Virus record (IMG/VR): IMGVR_UViG_3300005663_000033
Span: 49,444-113,443 of that record
Length of the DNA: 64,000 nt
Origin: a virus
Reading direction: 5' to 3' (one strand)
Shown one piece after another: positions 7,223 through 14,802 of the stretch. Under the pieces are notes generated by a model, which saw only the letters and a program-made list of their open reading frames with translations, was not told where the DNA came from and did no database searches. The position numbers and the translations under genes were made by a program. Within the stretch, counting starts at the first letter, position 1. Every line of letters begins with the position of its first letter.

Positions 7223-7882
7223 ATGCAGAGTCTAATAGAAAATCGTGACATTCGCCAACGGGAACTGATACCTCCAGAAAAATTGGCAGAGATCAGGGTC
7301 ACAATCGTTGGCGTTGGAAGCATAGGAAGGCAGGTAGCACTCCAATTAGCAGCTATTGGAGTATCAAGGCTCCATTTGGTAGACTTTGACACAGTCTGTC
7401 CAGAAAATCTGGCGGCGCAAGGTTTTTATGAAAGCGATCTCGGACGACCCAAGGTGGACGCCGTCGCGGATATCTGTAGGGCAATCAATTCGGAGATTGT
7501 GACAACCACTGCAAACAGAAAATTCAGGGGATTTGAGTTTACCGGGGGTGTGTTTTTCTGTTGTGCTGACGGAATCGACACCAAAAGGAAGATGTTCGAC
7601 TCTGTCAATAAGCGGGCAGACCTGTTCCTAGATGCTCGTATGAGTGCAGAGTATATAAGGGTGTTCTCTGTCTACGATGATGCGTCCAGGGAATATTATC
7701 CCACAACCTGTTTCCCAGCAGCCGAAGCATTCCAAGGAAGTTGCACGGCGAAAACAACCATATATTGTGCTAACGTCGCAGCGGGTATGCTAGTGGCGCA
7801 ATTCGCTAAGTGGTTGCGAGGATGTGAACTTGACAAAGATGTCGATCTCAATCTGTTAATGAATGAGATGGGGGCAAAATAA
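7223..7882 (+). CDS. E1/ThiF-like adenylyltransferase, 219 aa
   Basis: Predicted to adenylate the C-terminus of the beta-grasp modifier. A Rossmann fold begins at VTIVGVGSIG (G30-x-G32-x-x-G35), then LHLVDFDTV (Asp54, Asp56), ENL (Asn62), GRPK (Lys77) and CCADG (Asp116), the usual ThiF/MoeB/E1 order. The usual Arg after the Asn (NxxRQ) is Ala here (NLAAQ), so ATP handling may differ. Cys163 (PTTCFP) resembles the E1 catalytic Cys position, with Cys174 and Cys182 as alternatives. No CxxC zinc pair. Short and single-domain, so closer to ThiF-type than to eukaryotic E1. The ATG at 7223 follows AGGAG. Confidence 0.85.
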   Translation: MQSLIENRDIRQRELIPPEKLAEIRVTIVGVGSIGRQVALQLAAIGVSRLHLVDFDTVCPENLAAQGFYESDLGRPKVDAVADICRAINSEIVTTTANRKFRGFEFTGGVFFCCADGIDTKRKMFDSVNKRADLFLDARMSAEYIRVFSVYDDASREYYPTTCFPAAEAFQGSCTAKTTIYCANVAAGMLVAQFAKWLRGCELDKDVDLNLLMNEMGAK

Positions 7883-8496
7883 TGGACACTATCCAATTCA
7901 AAGATGGATGCAAGCTGGAAATAATCCAGGATGATGATGCATGGTCTCCTAGAGAATGGGACAATCTTGGTCGAATGGTATGTTTCCATAAGAATTACAA
8001 CCTTGGAGACAAACACGAATATCGTTCTGGTGATTTCAATTCGTGGGAAGAATTGCAAACCAAAATAGAGGAGGACCACGATGTTGTTTGTATAATGCCA
8101 TTGTACCTTATGGACCACTCGGGGATATCAATTAGTACGTCATCATTCGGTTGCCCGTGGGATAGCGGACAAATTGGTTTTATCCTATGCACTGCGGAAG
8201 ACGCTAAACGAGATTTTGGTGACTACGGAACAACTGGCGATCATGTAAAACAAGAGGTAATGAAAAAAGTCCACAATTGTTTAGCTGGTGAAGTAGAAAC
8301 ATACGATCAATATCTCCGTGGAGATATATACGGATTTATCATGCGCGGGCCACCGTGCGAACAATGCGGCGAAAAAGGAGAGAATCTTGACTCATGCTGG
8401 GGATTTTATGGTTCTAACCCACTCGAAAATGGAATGATGGATCATCTGGATGAGAAATACCAAGACGAACTAAAGGAAAAAAGTCATGGCGAATAA
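7882..8496 (+). CDS. conserved phage/plasmid-type protein, 204 aa
   Basis: Contains the ETYDQYLRGDIYGF segment and, later, DSCWGFYGSNPLENGM, a combination I associate with a widespread unnamed family on phages and plasmids. Here the two segments are separated by a CEQCGEKG knuckle. Overlaps the E1 stop by one base. Function unknown. Confidence 0.7.
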   Translation: MDTIQFKDGCKLEIIQDDDAWSPREWDNLGRMVCFHKNYNLGDKHEYRSGDFNSWEELQTKIEEDHDVVCIMPLYLMDHSGISISTSSFGCPWDSGQIGFILCTAEDAKRDFGDYGTTGDHVKQEVMKKVHNCLAGEVETYDQYLRGDIYGFIMRGPPCEQCGEKGENLDSCWGFYGSNPLENGMMDHLDEKYQDELKEKSHGE

Positions 8497-8920
8497 TTAT
8501 ATGGAATTCTCAGAAGCCATAGAAAACTTGACACCAAAAGAACTTGAATGGTGGACTAATGAGTGGGATCGTGTCATAGACGCCTACGATGACAATCCAG
8601 AAAATGCTGATGATGATTCTCTTTGTCAAGATTTTTCTGTACAAAAAGACGAGAAACTCGTGTGGTTTCACGACGACGAAAGCGGAAATCCAGATAAAAT
8701 TGGAAATGTCGTCCAGCGATTCTTAAAACAGTTCCGCCCAAACGAATGTTTTTGGTTAACATGGGCCTCTTGGTGTTCTAAACCTCGCATTGGCGAATTT
8801 GGCGGTGGCGCAATTTTTGTTACAGCGGATGAAATTAAATGGCACAACGCCCATACCTGGACAGAACAAATGCGAGAAGAATGGCGAAAGAATCAGGAGC
8901 CTAGTAATGGCTCATCCTGA
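8486..8920 (+). CDS. conserved phage/plasmid-type protein, 144 aa
   Basis: The second half, WASWCSKPRIGEFGGGAIFV, matches an unnamed family I recall from mobile elements. Acidic N-terminus. Overlaps both neighbours, so it is coupled to the gene before and to the radical SAM gene after it. Function unknown. Confidence 0.7.
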   Translation: MANNYMEFSEAIENLTPKELEWWTNEWDRVIDAYDDNPENADDDSLCQDFSVQKDEKLVWFHDDESGNPDKIGNVVQRFLKQFRPNECFWLTWASWCSKPRIGEFGGGAIFVTADEIKWHNAHTWTEQMREEWRKNQEPSNGSS

Positions 8921-9716
8921 CTATTGGTATGACAAATGGATGGCTAGTACTCAATCCAATGCTTGTGTCGTCAGGGTAACTAATCAATGCAATCAAAAGT
9001 GCAGACACTGCTGTTTTAGGTCTGGCCCCGAACACGTTGGTCAAATGTCTGTAAAAATGTGCGAAAAAATCAACGCCTGGGTTCCGGTTAGGGTGGCCCT
9101 CAACATCATGGGTGGTGAATTCAGTGTCTTGGACAATTATCCGGAAATGCTTGCGGCATTGTCTCGCGACAAAAACATAGTTCATCTAGTCACAAACGGA
9201 TTTTGGACAAACGACAAAGAAGGTATTTACAAATTCTTTTCAGCCATAAGGGGTATAAAAAGAACGTCTGAATGTGTCAGTGTAACCGTATCCAATGATC
9301 ACTGGCACAAAAAGTCGACAGATGATCTGATAAAAATATTGAAAAATAACGGATTGGATGTGACAATAGAAACCGCTAGAAACTTAGGACCCAAGGGGGA
9401 CAGAATTTCACCAATTGGTCGCGCATGGGACAATAAACTCGTTCCTTGTAATAGTATCCATTGTTCTTGTGAAGTAATGTCCAGTATGATCATCACAGAA
9501 GATGGAATGGTGAATAGATGTCCATATGGGTATTTCCCGTGGAAACACTTCAGCGAAACCACTTGGAATGAAGCCCAAGAATATATCTGGGGATGGCGTT
9601 CAGAGAAACTCTCAGAAGGAATGAACTGTCATTTATGCATGGAAGTAGATAATGCAAATCGTTGTAGATTTGTTAGCAACAAAACATCTCTAGCGGGAGA
9701 ACTAAGTAATGTCTAG
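8907..9716 (+). CDS. radical SAM protein, 269 aa
   Basis: CNQKCRHCC at residues 28-36 is the CxxxCxxC motif that binds the 4Fe-4S cluster for S-adenosylmethionine cleavage. Upstream VVRVTNQ and downstream NIMGGEF (GGE) fit the TIM-barrel core. C-terminal Cys groups (PCNSIHCSC, CPYG, CHLC, CRF) look like a SPASM/twitch auxiliary cluster, typical of enzymes that modify peptides or proteins. The ATG at 8907 follows CAGGAG inside the preceding gene. Being coupled to the ubiquitin-like cassette raises the idea that it modifies a cassette protein, which is inference. Queuosine or nitrogenase-type roles are not supported. Confidence 0.85.
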   Translation: MAHPDYWYDKWMASTQSNACVVRVTNQCNQKCRHCCFRSGPEHVGQMSVKMCEKINAWVPVRVALNIMGGEFSVLDNYPEMLAALSRDKNIVHLVTNGFWTNDKEGIYKFFSAIRGIKRTSECVSVTVSNDHWHKKSTDDLIKILKNNGLDVTIETARNLGPKGDRISPIGRAWDNKLVPCNSIHCSCEVMSSMIITEDGMVNRCPYGYFPWKHFSETTWNEAQEYIWGWRSEKLSEGMNCHLCMEVDNANRCRFVSNKTSLAGELSNV

Positions 9717-9957
9717 TGATCAAAAAATTATTTTTAAACAAGAAGGTATTGGATTTTGTGGCATCCTGTTTATCGTCCTGCTTTTGCTTAAGGTGGGCGT
9801 CGTGGAGACGGTAGTTATGGGATGGTCTTGGTGGTGGATTACAGCGCCTTTGTGGGGTCCACTGAGCTTGGCGGTCAGCTTTATTGTTATTTGCCTTTTG
9901 TTAGTTTGTTTTTTAACTCTGGTTGGTTTTCTTATAGACTTGATATGTAAACGATAG
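9709..9957 (+). CDS. small inner-membrane protein, two transmembrane helices, 82 aa
   Basis: Two hydrophobic stretches, about residues 15-34 and 48-78, separated by a GWSWWW turn, with a KR end. Overlaps the radical SAM stop by 8 bases. No homology recognised. A holin-like role cannot be excluded but there are no lysis genes nearby. Confidence 0.65.
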   Translation: MSSDQKIIFKQEGIGFCGILFIVLLLLKVGVVETVVMGWSWWWITAPLWGPLSLAVSFIVICLLLVCFLTLVGFLIDLICKR

Positions 9958-10002
9958 ACACCATTAAAAAAGTACGCGCAAAGCAGGTGTCGGGAGAAAA
10001 AA

Positions 10003-10257
10003 ATGACTGAAGATGAATTTTCTGAAATAATAGATAAACTCACAAAAAATATGAGAGACGCTATTGGCAATAGTGACAATATCCTAAAAAGTATATCAGA
10101 TGATCCAGAAAGGTTTTCAAAATTGATGGAAACTGTTGGCAACATAGGAAAATCTCTGGAACTTTTTAGTCTCGCCACAAAATACCTGTTATTTGATTTA
10201 GAAGCCACGCGTCGTGAGAGGGATAAATTGCGTATGTTGCTGGAGGATCAACAGTGA
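10003..10257 (+). CDS. hypothetical helical protein, 84 aa
   Basis: Charged, mostly helical, with a coiled-coil-like C-terminus (EATRRERDKLRMLLED). Preceded by GGGAGAAAA. Coupled to the next gene by a GTGA overlap. Function unknown. Confidence 0.65.
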   Translation: MTEDEFSEIIDKLTKNMRDAIGNSDNILKSISDDPERFSKLMETVGNIGKSLELFSLATKYLLFDLEATRRERDKLRMLLEDQQ

Positions 10258-10472
10258 CATCTTACTTAATAAAGTACCAGACTCGCAGGAAGCATAGATG
10301 TGCGAGCATTCCACAAGGGGAGTGGCAGGACAAAGAAATTAGGGTTGTTGCCGGTGAGGATGCTAGAGAGGCTCTTGATGAAATATTGGGCACTTTCAAA
10401 GGGTTTGATTTTCGTCTAAGGGGAATCGAAGTGTGTGGGCAAATAGATGTGATAGCGCAAAAGTTGCGCTAG
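10254..10472 (+). CDS. hypothetical protein, 72 aa
   Basis: GTG start overlapping the previous stop. Basic N-terminus, no motif recognised. It converges on the minus-strand lipoprotein gene 70 bases away; no clear terminator is seen between them. Confidence 0.6.
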   Translation: MTSYLIKYQTRRKHRCASIPQGEWQDKEIRVVAGEDAREALDEILGTFKGFDFRLRGIEVCGQIDVIAQKLR

Positions 10473-10543
10473 AATAAATCAAATAGGCCAGGGATGTCAA
10501 AATAACACTTGGTAGTCCACCAGAGTATTCTGACCAACGCCTT

Positions 10544-10762
10544 TCATTCTTCTTCTGAAACTTCGCCATCTGTAAGCGAGTCGACAATTTTGTCAACAAC
10601 GCTTGATTGGATAGTCACCTTAGCTGGTATGTCGCTATGCTGTCTTGTACGAAAACCACCGTACATTTCCCAACTAGCCTCTCCTGCGGTTGTGATAGTA
10701 CAACCCATGATCCCAATCATCATAAATGCGCCCAACGTTAACGTTACAAATTTCTTGGTCAT
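10544..10762 (-). CDS. small lipoprotein on the minus strand, 72 aa
   Basis: The only minus-strand gene I can support. An N-terminal signal peptide (KK, then a hydrophobic core) ends in a lipobox IMGC, so the mature protein would be a lipid-anchored peptide of about 50 residues with an acidic end. AGGAGG stands at ideal distance before the ATG, and a TATAAA promoter lies further upstream. Such phage lipoproteins often act in superinfection exclusion or spanin-like roles; neither is shown here. Confidence 0.8.
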   Translation of the reverse strand: MTKKFVTLTLGAFMMIGIMGCTITTAGEASWEMYGGFRTRQHSDIPAKVTIQSSVVDKIVDSLTDGEVSEEE

Positions 10763-10774
10763 AACAACCTCCTT

Positions 10775-10815
10775 TTCTCCTATTTATACACCAACAGGAA
10801 ACAGTAATGTGGTAC
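10775..10815 (-). promoter_or_regulatory. candidate promoter of the minus-strand lipoprotein
   Basis: Read on the minus strand, GTTGGTG-TATAAA-TAGG resembles the -10 half of the six strong promoters in this window. The upstream TTGTGNAACA box is not conserved. It lies about 20 bases before the lipoprotein ribosome site. Confidence 0.5.
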
Positions 10816-10888
10816 TAAAACGACGCCGCGTTATTGAAGAGGAACTTGAATTTTTGCTGTTCAACGACAAGTTAGAAAAACAAAAATT

Positions 10889-10926
10889 TTGTCGAACAAA
10901 CAGCGGAGTTTGACGTATAATAAGGT
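10889..10926 (+). promoter_or_regulatory. conserved phage promoter, copy 1
   Basis: TTGTCGAACA begins 27 bases before TATAAT (10916-10921), with TTTGACG directly before and AAGG after. The same layout recurs at five other places. It drives the 96-aa gene starting at 10988. Confidence 0.85.
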
Positions 10927-10946
10927 GTCAGCGTGTCGCTGCCACC
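10924..10946 (+). promoter_or_regulatory. hairpin at the predicted 5' end of the transcript
   Basis: GGTG-T-CAGCG-TGT-CGCTG-C-CACC forms nine pairs with one mismatch and lies at the expected transcription start. A 5' stem of this kind can protect the messenger from decay. Confidence 0.55.
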
Positions 10947-10987
10947 GTGGGCTACACACAGACAAACGACTTTTAAGGGAGAAGGCG

Positions 10988-11278
10988 ATGAGAGTTAGAG
11001 TTGGTGATTTAGCGATTGCTAAATTTGATCCAGGCGATGGTGATATCAAGGCTGGTCGGAAATGGGATGAAATGGTATGTCTCGTGACAGGAACAAATAG
11101 TCATGGACCCAGTAAGTATCGTTATTATGAGTTTATTTACTGGGACGGTTGTGGATCAAGTTTCAGTATTACTAAAAATGGTCTTCCTACTTCTCGTCTT
11201 GTTCGTGTTCGACCAAAAAAGAAATGGGATGGTGCATTGTCCAGTCTGAAGATAAATGATGTTGAAACAGTCGCCTAA
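10988..11278 (+). CDS. hypothetical protein, 96 aa, first gene of promoter copy 1
   Basis: The ATG at 10988 follows AAGGGAGAAGG. The longer frame to 10889 would start inside the promoter. Beta-rich and basic at the C-terminus (RPKKKW), possibly SH3-like. The strong promoter suggests abundant early expression. Function unknown. Confidence 0.7.
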   Translation: MRVRVGDLAIAKFDPGDGDIKAGRKWDEMVCLVTGTNSHGPSKYRYYEFIYWDGCGSSFSITKNGLPTSRLVRVRPKKKWDGALSSLKINDVETVA

Positions 11279-11342
11279 ATTTCCATGTAGTACAGATCAG
11301 TTATGTACGACTGATCAAAATATTAATTTACGAAAAGGAGTG

Positions 11343-11666
11343 ATGAAAATGCAACAGACAGAACAGACAGAGCAGGTTGAACAGAGTGAGGGCGAAGTCC
11401 GGAACGACCCGGCATTTGAGGTAGTCGAAATTAATCTCGCGACTGGAGAAACAACGATCATAATCAAAAAGGGGATCGTTGGCGCAATGGCCAACCAGTT
11501 GAAAAACACCAGCAATCGTAGAAAGGGCTCAAGTATTCTCCGTAAGCTCGGTTACGTGTTATCTGATTGTGGCGATATCCAGTATGGTGGAGAAGTCAAT
11601 AAGACGGATATTGATCCTGATCTTGTAACTAACGAGGATGAAGTGTCAAACCCTGCTTTGGAGTAG
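11343..11666 (+). CDS. hypothetical protein, 107 aa
   Basis: AAAAGGAG stands just before this ATG; upstream in-frame ATGs lack a site. An N-terminal Gln/Glu/Thr repeat (QTEQTEQVEQ) is followed by a compact VVEINLATGETTIIIKKG segment. Last gene before a strong terminator. Function unknown. Confidence 0.65.
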   Translation: MKMQQTEQTEQVEQSEGEVRNDPAFEVVEINLATGETTIIIKKGIVGAMANQLKNTSNRRKGSSILRKLGYVLSDCGDIQYGGEVNKTDIDPDLVTNEDEVSNPALE

Positions 11667-11689
11667 GATCATAAATTGAGGAAACCAAC

Positions 11690-11719
11690 GGGGTCGGGTC
11701 GAAAGACCCGGCCCCTTTT
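11690..11719 (+). terminator. strong rho-independent terminator
   Basis: An 11-bp stem GGGGTCGGGTC/GACCCGGCCCC closes on a GAAA tetraloop and is followed by TTTTC. It ends the transcript from promoter copy 1. Confidence 0.9.
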
Positions 11720-11734
11720 CTGTGGGGAATGGAA

Positions 11735-12136
11735 ATGAGTGAGTATCTTTGGGAAGATGTTGGTAAGGGTGTTTGGATGTGGCATATTCACCATACGAGG
11801 TTACTTGAGTTGAGTAGCGAGCCCTTGTTGGTTCGGGCTAAATATATCCGAGAAAATAAACCTGAAGAGGAAATCAACCTACGGCTCCGAATGATGCGAC
11901 CAGTTAAAAACCCGGATCGGATACCTGAAAAGGTTAAAGAAGCCGGGAAGGCACACGACGAGGTCAGGAAGGCATACAAAGAAGCCGGGAAGGCATACGA
12001 CGCGGCCGGGAAGGTATACGACGAGGCCTTGAAGGCACACAATAAGGCCTTGAGCCAACACTCTAAGGAAATCGAAGAATTGCATCGTGAAGAGTGTGAC
12101 TCAGGCTGTCCATGGAACGGCACTTCAATTTGTTAG
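11735..12136 (+). CDS. heptad-repeat coiled-coil protein, 133 aa
   Basis: Residues about 69-108 repeat a seven-residue unit of the type EAGKAYD five to six times, matched by near-repeats in the DNA (GAAGCCGGGAAGGCATAC). It should form a long alanine-rich coiled coil. A CDSGC pair lies at the end. The ATG at 11735 is better spaced from GGGGA than the one at 11729. The repeat makes it prone to expansion or contraction. Function unknown. Confidence 0.7.
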   Translation: MSEYLWEDVGKGVWMWHIHHTRLLELSSEPLLVRAKYIRENKPEEEINLRLRMMRPVKNPDRIPEKVKEAGKAHDEVRKAYKEAGKAYDAAGKVYDEALKAHNKALSQHSKEIEELHREECDSGCPWNGTSIC

Positions 12137-12172
12137 GGAACCCATAATGAACTCTGTAAGGAGGGGATGGAA

Positions 12173-12535
12173 ATGAGCCTAGCTTCGTGGAAGAAAGAGT
12201 TTTATCGAACACCAGCCAATAGGGTGTCCAAGGGATGGGCGATGAGGCATTCTATCGACAAGTGGACGGGGTTGTTGTGTCGAAACAGAAGAAAACACAA
12301 GGTCAATCTAGACGAAGGAGTTTTGTATGATAACAATAACGACAGTCAACAATTAGGTATTGATCGTCATTCGTGTGCTCTGTGCCATCATCACCAAAAG
12401 AATGGTTGCACAACATGCCCCGTAAAAAGAACTGGTAAGACATGTCATACCACATATTGGGATATGGTCAACGACAAAAAAGTGGCTCCGATGATCCGTT
12501 TGTTGAAAAAGGCTTCGGATAAACCAAAGAGTTGA
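12173..12535 (+). CDS. conserved phage-type zinc protein, 120 aa
   Basis: Opens with SLASWKKEFY, a start I associate with short proteins in several phages. The second half carries SCALC, CTTCP and CHTTYW, a four-Cys zinc site. AAGGAGGGG lies 8 bases before the ATG at 12173; the ATG at 12167 abuts it. Function unknown. Confidence 0.7.
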   Translation: MSLASWKKEFYRTPANRVSKGWAMRHSIDKWTGLLCRNRRKHKVNLDEGVLYDNNNDSQQLGIDRHSCALCHHHQKNGCTTCPVKRTGKTCHTTYWDMVNDKKVAPMIRLLKKASDKPKS

Positions 12536-12578
12536 TTACGGAACCGTAGTGCTGGGTTGATAATATCATGGAGAAATT

Positions 12579-13151
12579 ATGAAAACGTTGACCACAGAAG
12601 AACAGCGTAAAATTAAGGACCGCTTTGAGAAACATGTTGATCGGCGATCTAGAAAAGATATGATCGATTTTCTCACTAGTCACTTCAGATATCACACGAT
12701 GAGTAGTTGGAATAGAAGTACTAGTTACGCACACTGCATCAAACTTCATCATCTCAGTATTCCAGATGATATTTGCGATACGATGTACGATATGGTATTC
12801 AACGACGAATGGGGAAATCACTTCAGTGAGATCATTGATCTATTCAGTATGTCGCACGACGATAACTGGGTGGTAGGAACAAACGGTCGTTCTGGTGGTT
12901 ATCTCGTCCTCTACAAAGGGACTGTCAAAAATGGACGCAGAGGTTGTCTCCTCGGGTCAATAGATCAAGAAGAGGACTTCCATGAATGGGATAGGGATGA
13001 ACTCAGGGCACGAGTAAACTCAGTGTGTAGCTTTGATATGTTAGTTTCGAATGTAGCCATGGAATTCGTAGCATTCTGTCGAACATATAACATAATAGAT
13101 GAGACTATCATGGTTCAAAAGACTGTCCAAGTTCTTAGGGAGAAACAATGA
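12579..13151 (+). CDS. conserved phage-type protein, 190 aa
   Basis: Contains FLTSHFRYHTMSSWN near residue 31, a segment I have seen in unnamed phage proteins. The centre (SGGYLVLYKG) looks beta-rich. Coupled to the next gene by an ATGA overlap, and the pair probably acts together. Function unknown. Confidence 0.7.
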   Translation: MKTLTTEEQRKIKDRFEKHVDRRSRKDMIDFLTSHFRYHTMSSWNRSTSYAHCIKLHHLSIPDDICDTMYDMVFNDEWGNHFSEIIDLFSMSHDDNWVVGTNGRSGGYLVLYKGTVKNGRRGCLLGSIDQEEDFHEWDRDELRARVNSVCSFDMLVSNVAMEFVAFCRTYNIIDETIMVQKTVQVLREKQ

Positions 13152-13888
13152 TAACTCACGATGAAGCAAAATCGAAATTCAAAAAGTGTAGGAACAAAGA
13201 ACGCGGTTACAAGTTAGCAAACAACACCAGAATTCAGGAGCGTGGACATGCTTTTGCCGTCCGACTCCACAAGACTGATGTGGTGATGATTCGTCCTGAC
13301 GGAACATATCGTCTCAATACTGGTGGGTGGCGCACTGTTACAACTAAAAACCGAATGAATATGGTACTGCCCGACTCCTGTTGTGTCTCGCAAATAAATG
13401 GCCTTTGGTTTGTAGGACCTGAGAATACACCCTATTCCGACAGAATGTTGATAGGATCAGACGGGAAGGCTATCGGAGCTAAACATCTTGGAGATTTGCC
13501 GAAAATCAAACGAATAGTAGATCGTCGCATAAGCCAGTTTATAAAACTGCTAACAAAATTCTGTCAAGGAAGAGATATGGGGACATGGGATAGCTACGGA
13601 AAGCGCACCGTTCCACATAACAGCAATAAGACTCATTTGAGAAAATTATGGATTACAGCAAGACAAACTGTGTCGATTGACATTGATGACGGATTCAGAT
13701 TAGTCCATCTCGCTACTCTAGCTCGTGGTCATTGTAATCCAAAGTTTGTTTGGGACAACATGATTCAAATAGCATGTTCCAATGATAGAGAGTCTCACTT
13801 TATTGTCGACAACCTCAGATCATTTATGAGGACACGAAAGCCGTTTATTGCGGAAATGATCTCTAAAAAGGAACTCGAACTATGTTAG
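13148..13888 (+). CDS. conserved phage-type protein, 246 aa
   Basis: An N-terminal beta-rich part (FAVRLHKTDVVMIRPDGTYR) is followed by a helical, basic second half. The DGTYRLNTGGW turn recurs in unnamed phage proteins that pair with the preceding gene. Coupled on both sides. Function unknown. Confidence 0.7.
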   Translation: MITHDEAKSKFKKCRNKERGYKLANNTRIQERGHAFAVRLHKTDVVMIRPDGTYRLNTGGWRTVTTKNRMNMVLPDSCCVSQINGLWFVGPENTPYSDRMLIGSDGKAIGAKHLGDLPKIKRIVDRRISQFIKLLTKFCQGRDMGTWDSYGKRTVPHNSNKTHLRKLWITARQTVSIDIDDGFRLVHLATLARGHCNPKFVWDNMIQIACSNDRESHFIVDNLRSFMRTRKPFIAEMISKKELELC

Positions 13889-14109
13889 AAGAACCTATGG
13901 ATAGAAACTTCGCTATTTTCAATATCAAAGATGAAGATAGACAGAGAGCGGATGCTGGTTTTCTTAGACGATTTGGCCAGGAAGTCTTCGATAGAGAAAT
14001 TTCTCCAATCCATAAAGCTGGAATTATGTCTGTTTTCCATAATCCACCAAATAAGTGGACCACATGGTATGTGGAAACAGTTGCGTTTTTAGTCAACGAG
14101 AGACGGTAG
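13882..14109 (+). CDS. hypothetical protein, 75 aa
   Basis: Overlaps the previous stop by 7 bases. Charged and helical, with FHNPPNKWTTWYVE near the end. Not recognised. Confidence 0.6.
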   Translation: MLEEPMDRNFAIFNIKDEDRQRADAGFLRRFGQEVFDREISPIHKAGIMSVFHNPPNKWTTWYVETVAFLVNERR

Positions 14110-14118
14110 GGCACAAAT

Positions 14119-14319
14119 ATGGAACAGTGTGCTTTTCCACGGTGCAAAAATCTATCTGATTATGAGTATATCGGACGAGATATTTGCGAAATTCACTGGG
14201 GACTGCTTTGTGAGGCGGATAGCAAGACAGAAAAAGGATTATTGAAAAAGATCGGCCTAGTCAGAAATTCTAAAGGGTCTGTAGTTCCGATAAAAAGGAA
14301 AGGCGATGAAAAAGATTGA
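14119..14319 (+). CDS. small zinc-finger protein, 66 aa
   Basis: CAFPRC and a later CEIHW form a C-x4-C...C-x2-H site near the N-terminus, as in short treble-clef fingers. Basic C-terminus. Overlaps the next small gene. Function unknown. Confidence 0.6.
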   Translation: MEQCAFPRCKNLSDYEYIGRDICEIHWGLLCEADSKTEKGLLKKIGLVRNSKGSVVPIKRKGDEKD

Positions 14320-14464
14320 TTGGAAAAGTATTTGGGAAGATTTTGATACATGGATGATTAATCATCATCCTGGACGAATGACCCCATCTCTGGTAAAACA
14401 ACAGTGTAAAATACAAAGACTTATCAACGCCCAGGTCCGAGAAATCGTACAAAAGAAAATCTAG
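14306..14464 (+). CDS. hypothetical protein, 52 aa
   Basis: An AAAGGAAAGG site precedes the ATG. Begins MKKIDWKSIWEDFDTW, helical and basic at the end. Its stop overlaps the upstream edge of promoter copy 2, so it closes this cassette. Confidence 0.6.
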   Translation: MKKIDWKSIWEDFDTWMINHHPGRMTPSLVKQQCKIQRLINAQVREIVQKKI

Positions 14465-14468
14465 ATTT

Positions 14469-14506
14469 TTGTGGAACAAATTGCTTAGTTGGACGTATAA
14501 TAAGGT
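14469..14506 (+). promoter_or_regulatory. conserved phage promoter, copy 2
   Basis: TTGTGGAACA begins 27 bases before TATAAT (14496-14501), with AGTTGGACG before and AAGG after. It drives the coiled-coil gene and the AAA+ cassette downstream. Confidence 0.87.
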
Positions 14507-14547
14507 AGGAGATTCTAGCGACAGTGCGTAGGGGGTGAGAATACAAC

Positions 14548-14760
14548 ATGAACAAACAACAAATTGCAGCCAAGTTGAGAGCAATTTTGTGTCAAGCCGA
14601 TAGTATGTCTGGACTACTCAGCCGTAAAAGATCATCTAAACACGCAGATGATATTGAAGTTTTGCTGGAGCACATATCTCTTCTTGTAGCTGATCTGCGG
14701 TTTGACAACGCAGCTACGCGCAATGAACTCTGGCAAGTACGAGATATTCTTGAAGAATAG
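14548..14760 (+). CDS. small coiled-coil protein, 70 aa
   Basis: First gene after promoter copy 2, with AGGGGGTGAG as ribosome site. Almost wholly helical. Function unknown. Leads the AAA+ cassette. Confidence 0.65.
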   Translation: MNKQQIAAKLRAILCQADSMSGLLSRKRSSKHADDIEVLLEHISLLVADLRFDNAATRNELWQVRDILEE

Positions 14761-14802
14761 ACCGTTCATTTCTTTAGTCACTTAGTTTAAGGGGACAATA
14801 AT

